Source of the DNA: Anaerosporobacter mobilis DSM 15930
Lineage (GTDB): Bacteria > Bacillota > Clostridia > Lachnospirales > Lachnospiraceae
Direction of reading: 5' to 3'
DNA: 64,000 bases
Assembly (NCBI RefSeq): GCF_900142955.1
Contig: NZ_FRCP01000026.1
Location: 5,048 to 69,047 of the forward strand
A program made the position numbers and the translations under genes. Position 1 is the stretch's first letter. The number at the start of each line of letters is the position of its first letter. Positions 56,581 to 64,000 of the stretch are shown here, piece after piece. The notes below the pieces were generated by a model. That model searched no databases, was not told the origin of the DNA, and saw nothing but the letters and a program-made list of their open reading frames with translations.

Positions 56581-57636
56581 TTATTTTTCCACTCTCCTAA
56601 CCAAGAAATCTCTTGAATTTGGTTTTGGAACAGGCTTATTATTCTTTATGCCTGTCAGCGAAAAATCATCCTCATCATCATCTTCAAAGATAGAGCTATT
56701 GAGTTTCTGAAAATTGCTGGCAAGTTGTTTTTTCCCGGTCTTAATCTTATTTCTGATTTCCGTAATTCTTCCTACTGGCATACTCATTCCAACCAGTATA
56801 CATAAAGTACTGGTAGAACCATATCCGAGGAAGGAATCATAAACTGTGTATCCTTTGATGATATCGTTAACATCCACTCCCTTTTTTGCAAGTGAAAGTG
56901 CGATGTAAGTAATAGCAACATCCTTTTCAATAGGAGCAAATATCTTATTATCATTGAAGGAGCTGATAATATTTGCAGCATTTGTTTTATCCTTGGAAAT
57001 TTTATGAATCGTACAAACTCCCTTAGCACTCAAGCAAGTTTTTAATTCGCTCTTATCAATATTGCCATCTTTGCTTTGATTTGACATCTTCAGTAGAGCA
57101 TCTAGACAGTGATAAAAGTCTGAGTTAATAGCAAATTTATTCACCTTTTTCTTGTTATCAAGCAAAAACATTGCTCCCACATTCAAGGATTCCAAGTCCT
57201 TTAACGCTTCATACACATTCGAACACGCTACTAGGCTTTCTGCTTCTTCATTCGGTAGAACTAAGACGGGGCAGATAATTCGGTTATCACTTTTCTCATT
57301 CGTTGCAAGATATTCTGAGATGATACGAACCAAAGCATTTCCAGAGCCACCACCAAGAGCACCCACTACAAAGACAATCTGCTCCGTTATTATCGAATCC
57401 ACTTCTCGAATGATGTTATCATAATCATCTGCTACCAACTTCATCGCTTTGTTAATATCTTTACTGGCTCCCTCTGCATTTGCAATCTGATATTTCCGTT
57501 TTGCATTTTTAAGAGACCTTAAATCCTCTTCGGATGTATTAATAAATAGGCTATTGTATTCATCCGCAAACAAAGAAACGATGTTACCACCTGCTTGTCC
57601 ACACCCTATAAAAGCAGCTTCCTTTACTAAACTCAT
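56581..57636 (-). CDS. tubZ: TubZ-like tubulin/FtsZ-family plasmid partition GTPase
   Basis: A protein of 351 residues. It shows the N-terminal nucleotide-binding loop FIGCGQAGGNI and the tubulin signature FVVGALGGGSGNALVRII, where FtsZ and TubZ have GGGTGSG/T. It is shorter than pBtoxis TubZ (484) and lacks its long tail, ending in a charged FEDDDEDDFS segment and a basic tip (SRDFLVRRVEK). TubZ polymerises to move plasmids whose centromere is bound by TubR. AAGGGGG precedes the ATG, which overlaps the tubR stop by four bases. Confidence 0.85.
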   Translation of the reverse strand: MSLVKEAAFIGCGQAGGNIVSLFADEYNSLFINTSEEDLRSLKNAKRKYQIANAEGASKDINKAMKLVADDYDNIIREVDSIITEQIVFVVGALGGGSGNALVRIISEYLATNEKSDNRIICPVLVLPNEEAESLVACSNVYEALKDLESLNVGAMFLLDNKKKVNKFAINSDFYHCLDALLKMSNQSKDGNIDKSELKTCLSAKGVCTIHKISKDKTNAANIISSFNDNKIFAPIEKDVAITYIALSLAKKGVDVNDIIKGYTVYDSFLGYGSTSTLCILVGMSMPVGRITEIRNKIKTGKKQLASNFQKLNSSIFEDDDEDDFSLTGIKNNKPVPKPNSRDFLVRRVEK

Positions 57637-57905
57637 ATTATTTTTCCCCCTTCTATCAGTTGAATGCCATCTGTCGTAATATAGTAAGTCATCGCTTTAT
57701 CTACCTTACCTGATACATTGACCAGGTTATGCTCTTTTAAATGCAAAAGAAACTTCCTTGTTGTAGTCCTTTTTAAGCATCCTCCTGAAGCATCCATAAT
57801 CTCTGTAATCGTCATAGCTTTTATCGCATCATCCGCTGATGAGCGAAGCAAGATGCTTAATATTACATAATCCATTCTATTAAAGTTGTTTGACACCTCG
57901 TTCAA
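57633..57905 (-). CDS. tubR: TubR-like winged-helix centromere-binding protein
   Basis: A protein of about 90 residues. TTG 57905 is chosen because AGGAAGGAG lies eight bases upstream; GTG 57914 is almost adjacent to that site. The sequence is a compact winged helix (DYVILSILLRSSADDAIKAM; TRKFLLHLKEHNLVNVSGKV), as in TubR proteins. It lies directly upstream of, and overlaps, tubZ. The tandem 10-bp repeats immediately upstream are the expected binding site and probably mediate autoregulation. Assignment rests on gene order plus fold appearance, since TubR sequences vary widely. Confidence 0.75.
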   Translation of the reverse strand: MNEVSNNFNRMDYVILSILLRSSADDAIKAMTITEIMDASGGCLKRTTTRKFLLHLKEHNLVNVSGKVDKAMTYYITTDGIQLIEGGKII

Positions 57906-57930
57906 TACACGCACTCCTTCCTGAATAAAT

Positions 57931-58010
57931 CGTCAACGGTCGCTAAGTGATGCGAACAGTCGCCATCAGTCGCCATCTGTTGCCAAGTGTCTGCAACTGT
58001 CGCGCTCGAT
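57931..58010. repeat. tubC: tubC centromere: eight tandem 10-bp iterons
   Basis: Eight consecutive 10-bp blocks in perfect register: cgtcaacggt, cgctaagtga, tgcgaacagt, cgccatcagt, cgccatctgt, tgccaagtgt, ctgcaactgt, cgcgctcgat. The shared pattern is CGC(c/t)A-xxx-GT. The 10-bp period puts all copies on one face of the helix. It lies upstream of tubR, like the tubC sites of other type III partition loci. Confidence 0.85.
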
Positions 58011-58059
58011 AGTAAAATGTAAAGAGTAGACCTCATTTCAAAATCTACTCTCTCATTTT

Positions 58060-58521
58060 TTACCGTAACATAATAATTGTCCTATTCCGGGTTATCTGCT
58101 CAACCAGCTTGTTAGCTGCATATTCATATTGTCTGTTCAAGGCACTGTCAGGATAAATCTCCACAGTGCAACTATGTATATGCATAATCGCTTTCAAGGC
58201 ACTTAGTGCTCTTGGATTTGCAACATTTTCATTTATCAATTCTTTCTTCGCTGTTTCAAAAATTTTCATTACTTCTGGCATTTTCGTAAGAGATATTGAC
58301 CGAACGTTGTATTTAGTAATACGAGCAATGATTTTAGTATCACCATCATATAGGGCTGTCAATTGTTTTCCTTCCAGATTGACAGTACAATCAATTTCGT
58401 GGCTATTTCCTGCTGTTTCAGTAAATTTCTCCTGTAACGAGGATAGGAAACGGGGTATTACATCAGCCTCCTGCAATGTCTGTATTGTCGTGTAATGCAT
58501 TTCTAATGTTTTCTTTGTCAT
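58060..58521 (-). CDS. Hypothetical protein between partition and transposition genes
   Basis: A protein of about 153 residues from ATG 58521 (AAAGGAAAA upstream); the ATG at 58539 is less well placed. Helical N-terminus (TTIQTLQEADVIPRFLSSLQ) followed by a beta-rich centre and LSALKAIMHIHSCTVEIYPD. No recognised family. An inverted repeat AAACGAG...CTCGTTT and a TTGTT-AACAA palindrome lie 35-85 bp upstream and may be an operator. It is transcribed toward tubR; role unknown. Confidence 0.55.
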   Translation of the reverse strand: MTKKTLEMHYTTIQTLQEADVIPRFLSSLQEKFTETAGNSHEIDCTVNLEGKQLTALYDGDTKIIARITKYNVRSISLTKMPEVMKIFETAKKELINENVANPRALSALKAIMHIHSCTVEIYPDSALNRQYEYAANKLVEQITRNRTIIMLR

Positions 58522-58689
58522 ATGGCGTTTTCCTTTCATTTGTTTGTTATTTAAAACGAGCTGGGGATATTCTGTTTGTTAAACAATTCTCCGTTCAACT
58601 CGTTTGATAATAACAATATGAAAGAAATAGAGGACTGATATTTTAAATTTCATATGAAAGGGTAACATCTATTATTTAAACCAATAACT

Positions 58690-60357
58690 TTACAGTTTAT
58701 CAAAAGCATTATTCATGCCCATAATCTGTTCATAAACTGCAATCAGCTCGTTATCAGCAATTAGCACAAAATCAGGATAGGCTCTAGTATAGTCACTCCT
58801 TCTCATATTTGTTATGTCCCTTAAATGCTTGTAATTCAAAGCAACACCATTCTTAATCATATATTGAATAGCCCATACAATTTCATGAGCCCAATATGAT
58901 TCTTTGCTTTCTGTATTTTCTAAAATCATTTTTGTGCAGCGAGGTAATAATTCCAGTCGTCTATCCGGTAACCCTAGTATCTTCGCAACTGCGTATTTTG
59001 TTACCTGACGAGGTTTTACTTTCTCTGTACCCTTTAAATCTTTTATTGCACTCTCAACTAGTGGTAGCGTATCGATATCGATATTGTCCCATTCAGCCTT
59101 ATTAAATTGTATGGATGTTCTTAATGGCCAATGATTATCAGTCCATTCCTTATCATTTTGTCTCAACCACATTAAACGTTTCCTGTAATGCTCCATAGCA
59201 CATAGTTGAGTAAAGCTTCTACCTGGATTATCTCGTATAACATTAAGCCAGTACATTCGTTCATTATCTATTTTTTCATTGAACTTTGACGTATTACTAC
59301 CCTCCATATTCTTCTGATAGGCACTGCGAATATTTAATTGCTTACATGTTAGCTGTATCGTTCGAGTTGATACCCCAGTCTCTTTTGCAACCTTTCGGAT
59401 GCTATCTCCGTTAGTAATTCTAGCTTCCACTATACGATTAAATAACTGACTTTGATTATTGAAAGGCAAAATTGGATTTACTAATTCTTCGGCTGTTATA
59501 CTTAAGAAGAATGCAATTTGAAATATCTCAATTGGATTACGCCTGTATCCTTTCAATATTTTTTCTAGCTTCCAAGAGCTAATTTGCTCACTTCCTGTTA
59601 ATTCAGAATAGAATGATTGGATATCCTCAATAAATTGAGTTACCCTCCTTTGTTCACCACGAACTGAAACATATTTCATTTCTTCCATTCGTGACAGAAG
59701 TAATTCACCCACATATACATCATTGTTCATATCGACTGGCATATTAATGCAATTATTTATATATTCAGCCAGGCGTCGCTCAATTTCACTACCCATGAAG
59801 TGCTCCTGTATCAATGAATGTTCCTCCGCATTATACAGAGTCGGTGTTTGCTTCCCTCTTCGTGATACGGTACTATTATGTAGCCTGCACCCATGAATTG
59901 CACATACAAAAATACCATCAATTTGATGACATCGATGCCAATATGTCTCACCATAACGTTTTCTGTCTTCACTAGAACATATAGGACAATAACGTAAGTA
60001 TGCTTTAGTTCCTGATTGTTGCTTCGGTATTCCTAATGCCTCAGAATATCCACCTTTCATGTCAAACACCATTTGATATGCTCTCTGCCTTCTACTAACA
60101 TCTAAAAATCTACAGTAATATGGTAGCATGGTGTGTTCCATGATAATTGACTCCCAATCACTATTACGGCATAATATTGCTTGCGTTTCTGGGCTAATCC
60201 GTGTGACAAATTCCATATTGGGTTGACCCCTGAAATCCTCGAATAAAATTTCAGCAACTGACCTATATGTTAAATAACCACTATGAGCATAAAATCTTGC
60301 GAAAAGACTGTATAATAATTCATCAGGGTAAAGGCATGGCATATGTACAATATTCAT
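58690..60357 (-). CDS. tnsD: TniQ/TnsD-family target-selection protein
   Basis: A protein of 555 residues. The N-terminus is a TniQ domain (MPCLYPDELLYSLFARFYAH) with the zinc-binding cysteine/histidine set in RYCPICSSEDRK and CHQIDGIFVCAIHGCRL. The long C-terminal part with a helix-turn-helix (VRKVAKETGVSTRTIQLTCK) is typical of TnsD rather than short TniQ proteins. It should bind the attachment site and recruit TnsC. GAGGTAC precedes the ATG, which overlaps the tnsC stop by four bases. The only DNA-binding target selector visible; no tnsE and no cas genes. Confidence 0.85.
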   Translation of the reverse strand: MNIVHMPCLYPDELLYSLFARFYAHSGYLTYRSVAEILFEDFRGQPNMEFVTRISPETQAILCRNSDWESIIMEHTMLPYYCRFLDVSRRQRAYQMVFDMKGGYSEALGIPKQQSGTKAYLRYCPICSSEDRKRYGETYWHRCHQIDGIFVCAIHGCRLHNSTVSRRGKQTPTLYNAEEHSLIQEHFMGSEIERRLAEYINNCINMPVDMNNDVYVGELLLSRMEEMKYVSVRGEQRRVTQFIEDIQSFYSELTGSEQISSWKLEKILKGYRRNPIEIFQIAFFLSITAEELVNPILPFNNQSQLFNRIVEARITNGDSIRKVAKETGVSTRTIQLTCKQLNIRSAYQKNMEGSNTSKFNEKIDNERMYWLNVIRDNPGRSFTQLCAMEHYRKRLMWLRQNDKEWTDNHWPLRTSIQFNKAEWDNIDIDTLPLVESAIKDLKGTEKVKPRQVTKYAVAKILGLPDRRLELLPRCTKMILENTESKESYWAHEIVWAIQYMIKNGVALNYKHLRDITNMRRSDYTRAYPDFVLIADNELIAVYEQIMGMNNAFDKL

Positions 60358-61595
60358 ATATGTACCTCAATAATATATCCAGCCTCTTTTAATTCATTAA
60401 CCACGTTTAAAGCTTTCCTTCTCGCATTCATGACAATTTCATTAACATTAACTCCATTATCTGCATAGCCAACACTCCTATTTAGTAACACAGTATCTTT
60501 CACAGCAATCTTATTTGTACTACGCTTATTTTTATCATTAGGAACTATATACCTTTCAATCATTTGCATTCTATTTTTATAGGCCTCGTTCAATAATCCA
60601 ATATCTAACCTCTCATTTGATTGTCTTAAAATGGCCAATTCTTGTGCATCATGAAAAATTGAAACCACTAATGATATAATTCCTGCACTATGCTCATATA
60701 GCCATCGGATGACTCCATCAGTAATTGGCGTATAATTTTTCAAATACTGATATTGAAATAATGTAGTACAGAAATCGTAAAAATATTTTCCATACAATTG
60801 CCGTTCATAAGTCAAACCTAAAGACCTTCTTGCAAGTCTAAAATCACTTTCAAATAATACTTTCGACTGATTGGTACCAACCATGCAAATTGCAATGCCC
60901 GAATTGTTTATCAACTGCGTGAGCATTGCCATCATCTTATGACCACCTTTGTGCTCAGCTAAATTTTGAATTTCATCAATAATCAATAATCCGATATGAT
61001 TAACCGCAACTTGACTTACTGAGCCAATCAGCATATCTGTTGTTGCTCTGGCACGTACAGCCTGTTCATAATAGTTACTTCCAATAATGGTATCTGTCTG
61101 CCTAAGTATTTCAATTAACATTCCTTTAACAGAACAGTCATGAGGACACTGACACAGTAAAAATGGAATAATTCGCGTGTGCGGTATCTCTGTATGAATT
61201 ACATTACTTCCACCTGCAAAACCTATTGCTCTCATAATAGCACTGCTTTTCCCAATTCCAGATTCTCCAATTATTGTAAATGAATCGCCACCTCCGATAA
61301 TTCCAACAAACGGTGCTCCGTTGATTGCTTTGTAATTAGCATTTAACTGAGTGATTGCATCGGTTGTTTGTTTCTTTTGCAACGACCTTATCATGGTAAG
61401 ATATAACTTTCCGTATATTTCGATAGACATATCAGACGGAATATATATCTTATATATATCCGACAACGCCAACAAACGAACAGATGAATCTGCATTACGA
61501 ATATTTTCATCATACACTGGTAAAAATGTCAACGCATCCTTTAATTCACTTTCCGATATCATTTTAGGAACTTGACTTAATATATCATTCTCCAT
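60354..61595 (-). CDS. tnsC: TnsC AAA+ ATPase
   Basis: A protein of 413 residues. Walker A is GESGIGKSS at about 110-118, Walker B is LLIIDEIQNL at about 203-212, with a sensor-like CMVGTNQSKVLFE further on. TnsC proteins connect the target selector to the TnsAB transposase and form filaments on DNA. AGAGGTGA lies before the ATG. It overlaps the end of tnsB by eleven bases and the start of tnsD by four, a tight translationally coupled operon. Confidence 0.88.
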   Translation of the reverse strand: MENDILSQVPKMISESELKDALTFLPVYDENIRNADSSVRLLALSDIYKIYIPSDMSIEIYGKLYLTMIRSLQKKQTTDAITQLNANYKAINGAPFVGIIGGGDSFTIIGESGIGKSSAIMRAIGFAGGSNVIHTEIPHTRIIPFLLCQCPHDCSVKGMLIEILRQTDTIIGSNYYEQAVRARATTDMLIGSVSQVAVNHIGLLIIDEIQNLAEHKGGHKMMAMLTQLINNSGIAICMVGTNQSKVLFESDFRLARRSLGLTYERQLYGKYFYDFCTTLFQYQYLKNYTPITDGVIRWLYEHSAGIISLVVSIFHDAQELAILRQSNERLDIGLLNEAYKNRMQMIERYIVPNDKNKRSTNKIAVKDTVLLNRSVGYADNGVNVNEIVMNARRKALNVVNELKEAGYIIEVHI

Positions 61596-63402
61596 GCTTA
61601 ATCACCTCTCCTGCTATATTTCGATGTTGCATACCTACTTCTTTTTTTCTATTATTTCGTATATCTTTTGTGTTTTTGTTTCCTGAATCAATGACATTTG
61701 AAGTTATTGCTTGAATATGAACTACTAGGTCTATTTCAGCTTGAAGATTATCTTCCTTTTCCATAGATACGAGTTTCTTTTGTTCTTCTTGTGCCTCCTG
61801 CACCATCGCAAGTCTCTTTCCATTGAATCTAGATTCAATTAAATCAAATCTTATGTACTGACTATCATTTGTAATAAGCCAGATATTGCTAACATCATCC
61901 GGATTATAAGCTACGACTGAATCTGCTCCAGTTAAATATTCTTCTGTGAATATCGAATTATAGTAACGAAGTTTATTTACATTTAGTCCAAAACGATTAA
62001 ATCTACCTTTTGTCCGTGGCAATAATGTCAGAACCAATTTCTTTTCACTGGCATCTATTAAATTGACTCCTGGTAATGTTATTCCCCAGTTCCATATAGT
62101 ATTAGAATGTGGTCTAACTTTATTTTTTAACATCATTTCGTCATATGGAAAATCTTTTATGATGCGTTTACTGTTATAAAGAATTATACAGCGTAATACG
62201 ATTATTTCGAATTCACGCAAGTTCAAGCAAGCGCTCTTCCTGTAATCTTTTACTCCACGTTCCTGGAAATCTGGTTCAATAATTCCCTTCCCCTTTAAAT
62301 GTGGTTTATAGTAGTCTTGAATCATTTTAAAGAATCGTTCCACTGGACCTTTAAGCTCTGGTCGATAAGCAGGTAATGATGTGATTGTTACACCCAACTC
62401 AGATAGTTGAGCAAATGTATCTGTACAGTATTCTTTTCCCATATCTGTTACAAATCGCCCCATCAATTGTTTTGAAGGCCATTCATTCTCTGAAATATGA
62501 ATACCAAATTCTTTGCAATACGTAGTTTTATCTTTGATAACATTGAGCATAAGCTCACGAAGACTATAGACTCCCCCCTCCCAAGTCAATGTGTAACCAC
62601 AACACAAACCAGAATACGCATCCACACACGCCGTCAAAATAGGCCTTCCTACAACATTTCCGGCATCATCCACCAAATAAATATCACAAACTGTACTATC
62701 GAGCATCCCTACCCCTGGAGCTGATGCGAATGACTGAACAGAATCTCCAATACAAGGACGTTTATCTCTCTGATACTTTTTAAGACCATACCTACTAATA
62801 ATATAATTCTGTTGTTTTTTTGTCTTGCGATAAAAGTACCTAAACTGATGAAAAGAAGGATAAGAAAGGTTTAACTTCCCCTCATTATCACAGTACTTAG
62901 CATGAAGCATCATTTTATATGCTCCAGATAGACTGTTCTTATTCATTGAATAGAAGAACTTGTTTAATGCCCATCGCATATTCTTCTCATCCAAAGTTAG
63001 CTCCTTGTTATCAATTTTCTTAATATTAGGTGCCAATGCTTTTTTGTCTTGTGCCACAAGATACATCCATAAATAGCTCCGAATAGTCTGCTTACTGATT
63101 CCATATTGAACAGATGCATCTGCGATTGCATCGCATCGGAGTTTTTCATCTACCATTACTGGAAGAATATCAGCAATCATCGTATATCTTCGATGCATTA
63201 TAGAAGTTGCAGATTCTTCTGTTACATCATTTATTTCAGCGAGCTCATACTGCTGATATTCTAAAATAACTTCATTGCTAATCCAATACGGCATTCTCTT
63301 TTTATTACACTCCACCACAAATGATTCATTTTCTCTTACCTCTAATATCCTAAGTACAATTCCATTCTCATCTGTAATCACATCATTCTTTTGAATCTGC
63401 AT
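61585..63402 (-). CDS. tnsB: TnsB DDE transposase
   Basis: A protein of about 605 residues (ATG 63402). Catalytic residues are D236 (GMLDST), D321 (FVTDMGKEYC) and E356 (LKGPVERFF) in the usual order for the retroviral-integrase fold of TnsB/Mu-type transposases. N-terminal helix-turn-helix region near 80-115 (ADASVQYGISKQTIRSYLW) would bind the end repeats. The C-terminal part (MVQEAQEEQKKLV region) contacts TnsC in related systems. The tnsA stop overlaps its start by about twenty bases. Confidence 0.9.
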   Translation of the reverse strand: MQIQKNDVITDENGIVLRILEVRENESFVVECNKKRMPYWISNEVILEYQQYELAEINDVTEESATSIMHRRYTMIADILPVMVDEKLRCDAIADASVQYGISKQTIRSYLWMYLVAQDKKALAPNIKKIDNKELTLDEKNMRWALNKFFYSMNKNSLSGAYKMMLHAKYCDNEGKLNLSYPSFHQFRYFYRKTKKQQNYIISRYGLKKYQRDKRPCIGDSVQSFASAPGVGMLDSTVCDIYLVDDAGNVVGRPILTACVDAYSGLCCGYTLTWEGGVYSLRELMLNVIKDKTTYCKEFGIHISENEWPSKQLMGRFVTDMGKEYCTDTFAQLSELGVTITSLPAYRPELKGPVERFFKMIQDYYKPHLKGKGIIEPDFQERGVKDYRKSACLNLREFEIIVLRCIILYNSKRIIKDFPYDEMMLKNKVRPHSNTIWNWGITLPGVNLIDASEKKLVLTLLPRTKGRFNRFGLNVNKLRYYNSIFTEEYLTGADSVVAYNPDDVSNIWLITNDSQYIRFDLIESRFNGKRLAMVQEAQEEQKKLVSMEKEDNLQAEIDLVVHIQAITSNVIDSGNKNTKDIRNNRKKEVGMQHRNIAGEVIKHGE

Positions 63403-63739
63403 CAATCACTATCCCCCAATCCGTAATACCTCTTTTCGCCCAATATACCCTTGATGCCTCTAATAACTTTGCTGTTCTGGGTAGGTCTAACTGCTTCCGA
63501 TAAACACATTCCCTTACTAATAAATCTCCGTCTTTTTTCTTGCATACGAAATCTGACGTGTATTCCGCATCCTCCTTCAAGTCGTCCAGAATAACATTGC
63601 ATCTGATTTCTGCAATGTCATGCTGCACTGAAAGATAATCCGCACATGCATATTGAACTGCATCGTATGTCTTCAAGATTTCATTACACTTTGGAATTTG
63701 TCTCTTTTCACATCGTCCTTTTTGCACTTTTTTTCTCAA
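63383..63739 (-). CDS. tnsA: TnsA-like endonuclease, short form
   Basis: A protein of 118 residues if begun at TTG 63739 (GGAGGGAAAAA upstream, a strong site); ATG 63799 would add 20 residues encoded by end repeats. It has the nuclease-type acidic pattern of TnsA (IAEIRCNVILDD, EYTSDFVCKKKDGDLLVREC, RKQLDL), then LEASRVYWAKRGITDWGIVI. Escherichia coli TnsA has 273 residues, so the C-terminal TnsC-contacting domain is missing here. Cleavage of the non-transferred strand is inferred. It is the first gene of tnsABCD. Confidence 0.7.
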   Translation of the reverse strand: MRKKVQKGRCEKRQIPKCNEILKTYDAVQYACADYLSVQHDIAEIRCNVILDDLKEDAEYTSDFVCKKKDGDLLVRECVYRKQLDLPRTAKLLEASRVYWAKRGITDWGIVIDADSKE

Positions 63740-63754
63740 TTTTTCCCTCCGAAT

Positions 63755-63886
63755 TTTTTCCGAAAAATCTCCCGAAAAATCTGACTTCCCCGAAAACATG
63801 ATTAAGCTTATATTTTTCGGAAATAAGAATCCTTATTTTAAGCCACTTCCGAATAATTTGCTCCGAAAAATATCTCCCGAAAAACA
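63755..63886. mobile_element. Tn7-like right end with TnsB-type binding repeats
   Basis: A 24-26-bp unit occurs at 63861-63886 and 63758-63782: two CCGAAAAA cores spaced 11-13 bp. Further half-sites lie at 63788-63798 (plus), 63811-63820 (inverted) and 63846-63855. Read on the minus strand the outermost copy begins 5'-TGTTTTTCGGGAG, the TGT start of Tn7-type ends, so the boundary is probably 63886/63887, with TCATT as possible target duplication. The matching left end was not seen in the window. Confidence 0.65.
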
Positions 63887-63907
63887 TCATTTTCAAATAC
63901 TACTATG

Positions 63908-64000
63908 TCATCGGGTAACTCTCTTTCGCCTCGTAGGGGCAATTTCATTTATCCACCAACGAGGTCTATCTTCATTGCAGTTATCCACAATAATCTTCAA
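63908..64000 (-). CDS. 3' end of a gene next to the transposon end (candidate attachment gene)
   Basis: A minus-strand frame enters from the right edge and reads 30 codons, VDNCNEDRPRWWINEIAPTR onward, to TGA at 63908-63910. It lies 21 bp outside the inferred right end. Tn7-type insertions by TnsD lie about 25 bp from the 3' end of their target gene, so this may be the attachment gene. It is too short to identify. Confidence 0.4.
   Translation of the reverse strand: MKIIVDNCNEDRPRWWINEIAPTRRKRVTR

Noticed and set aside
57931..58010. CRISPR or simple satellite
   Set aside because: The 10-bp phased blocks directly upstream of tubR fit a partition centromere better.
58690..63886. CRISPR-associated (CAST) Tn7-like element
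   Set aside because: No Cas12k, Cascade genes or repeat-spacer array is visible; the single TniQ protein is TnsD-length with a C-terminal HTH.
63949..63989. DnaA-box-like TTATCCACA and TTATCCACC near the right edge
   Set aside because: Both lie inside the open reading frame that ends at 63,908, and one exact 9-mer in 64 kb of AT-rich DNA is expected by chance.

Overview
The window is AT-rich, with strong AGGAGG-type ribosome binding sites, frequent TTG/GTG starts, and genes typical of gut Clostridia (probably a Lachnospiraceae-like Firmicute; this is an inference from gene content and base composition). I found no tRNA, rRNA, ribosomal protein or central metabolism gene. It reads as one large accessory or mobile region.

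Layout. 1-9.4 kb is a single-direction (minus) block of defence-like genes: a partial PD-(D/E)XK nuclease-like protein, a HEPN-like protein, a reverse transcriptase-nitrilase fusion of the DRT type 1 kind, a DUF2971 protein, a polytopic membrane protein, an orphan gene and a DUF4238 protein. 9.4-14 kb holds mobile-element remnants, a YdbC/PC4-like gene and a 1.2-kaa TPR-GreAB-C-PIN protein. 14-21 kb is a scatter of small uncharacterised genes. 21.4-29.5 kb is a surface-protein operon led by a membrane-anchored ECF sigma factor, preceded by a c-di-GMP-I riboswitch and an intrinsic terminator. 29.6-34.2 kb contains small genes, at least four of them interrupted by single-base events. 34.2-36.8 kb encodes a RecD2-like helicase. 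36.8-37.75 kb is non-coding and rich in a short repeated motif, next to mobC-like and mobA-like genes (37.75-41.8 kb). 42-50 kb carries DUF3888, HEAT-repeat, DUF3841, AbiH and SEC-C genes plus an unusual array of eight dyad repeats at 48.0-48.25 kb. 50-56.5 kb holds small unknown genes, an XRE regulator and a serine-recombinase-like protein. 56.6-58 kb is a type III (tubulin-like) partition locus with tubZ, tubR and a clear centromere of 10-bp iterons. 58.7-63.9 kb is a Tn7-like transposition module (tniQ/tnsD, tnsC, tnsB, tnsA) with recognisable TnsB-type end repeats and a probable right end at 63,886, about 21 bp beyond the stop codon of a gene that runs off the window.

How it fits together. 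The Tn7-like right end, a relaxase with its accessory protein, and a TubRZ partition locus suggest a plasmid-like replicon carrying, or carried by, a very large Tn7-like element. No left end is visible, so if all this is cargo the element exceeds 63 kb. Transposition would be TnsD-type (sequence-specific); no cas genes are visible. The cargo is dominated by candidate phage-defence genes and by a c-di-GMP-responsive surface module. Two operons of small unknown genes (promoters at 34.2 and 51.9 kb) share an unusual structured leader ending in an apparent terminator, which may be an undescribed cis-regulatory RNA.
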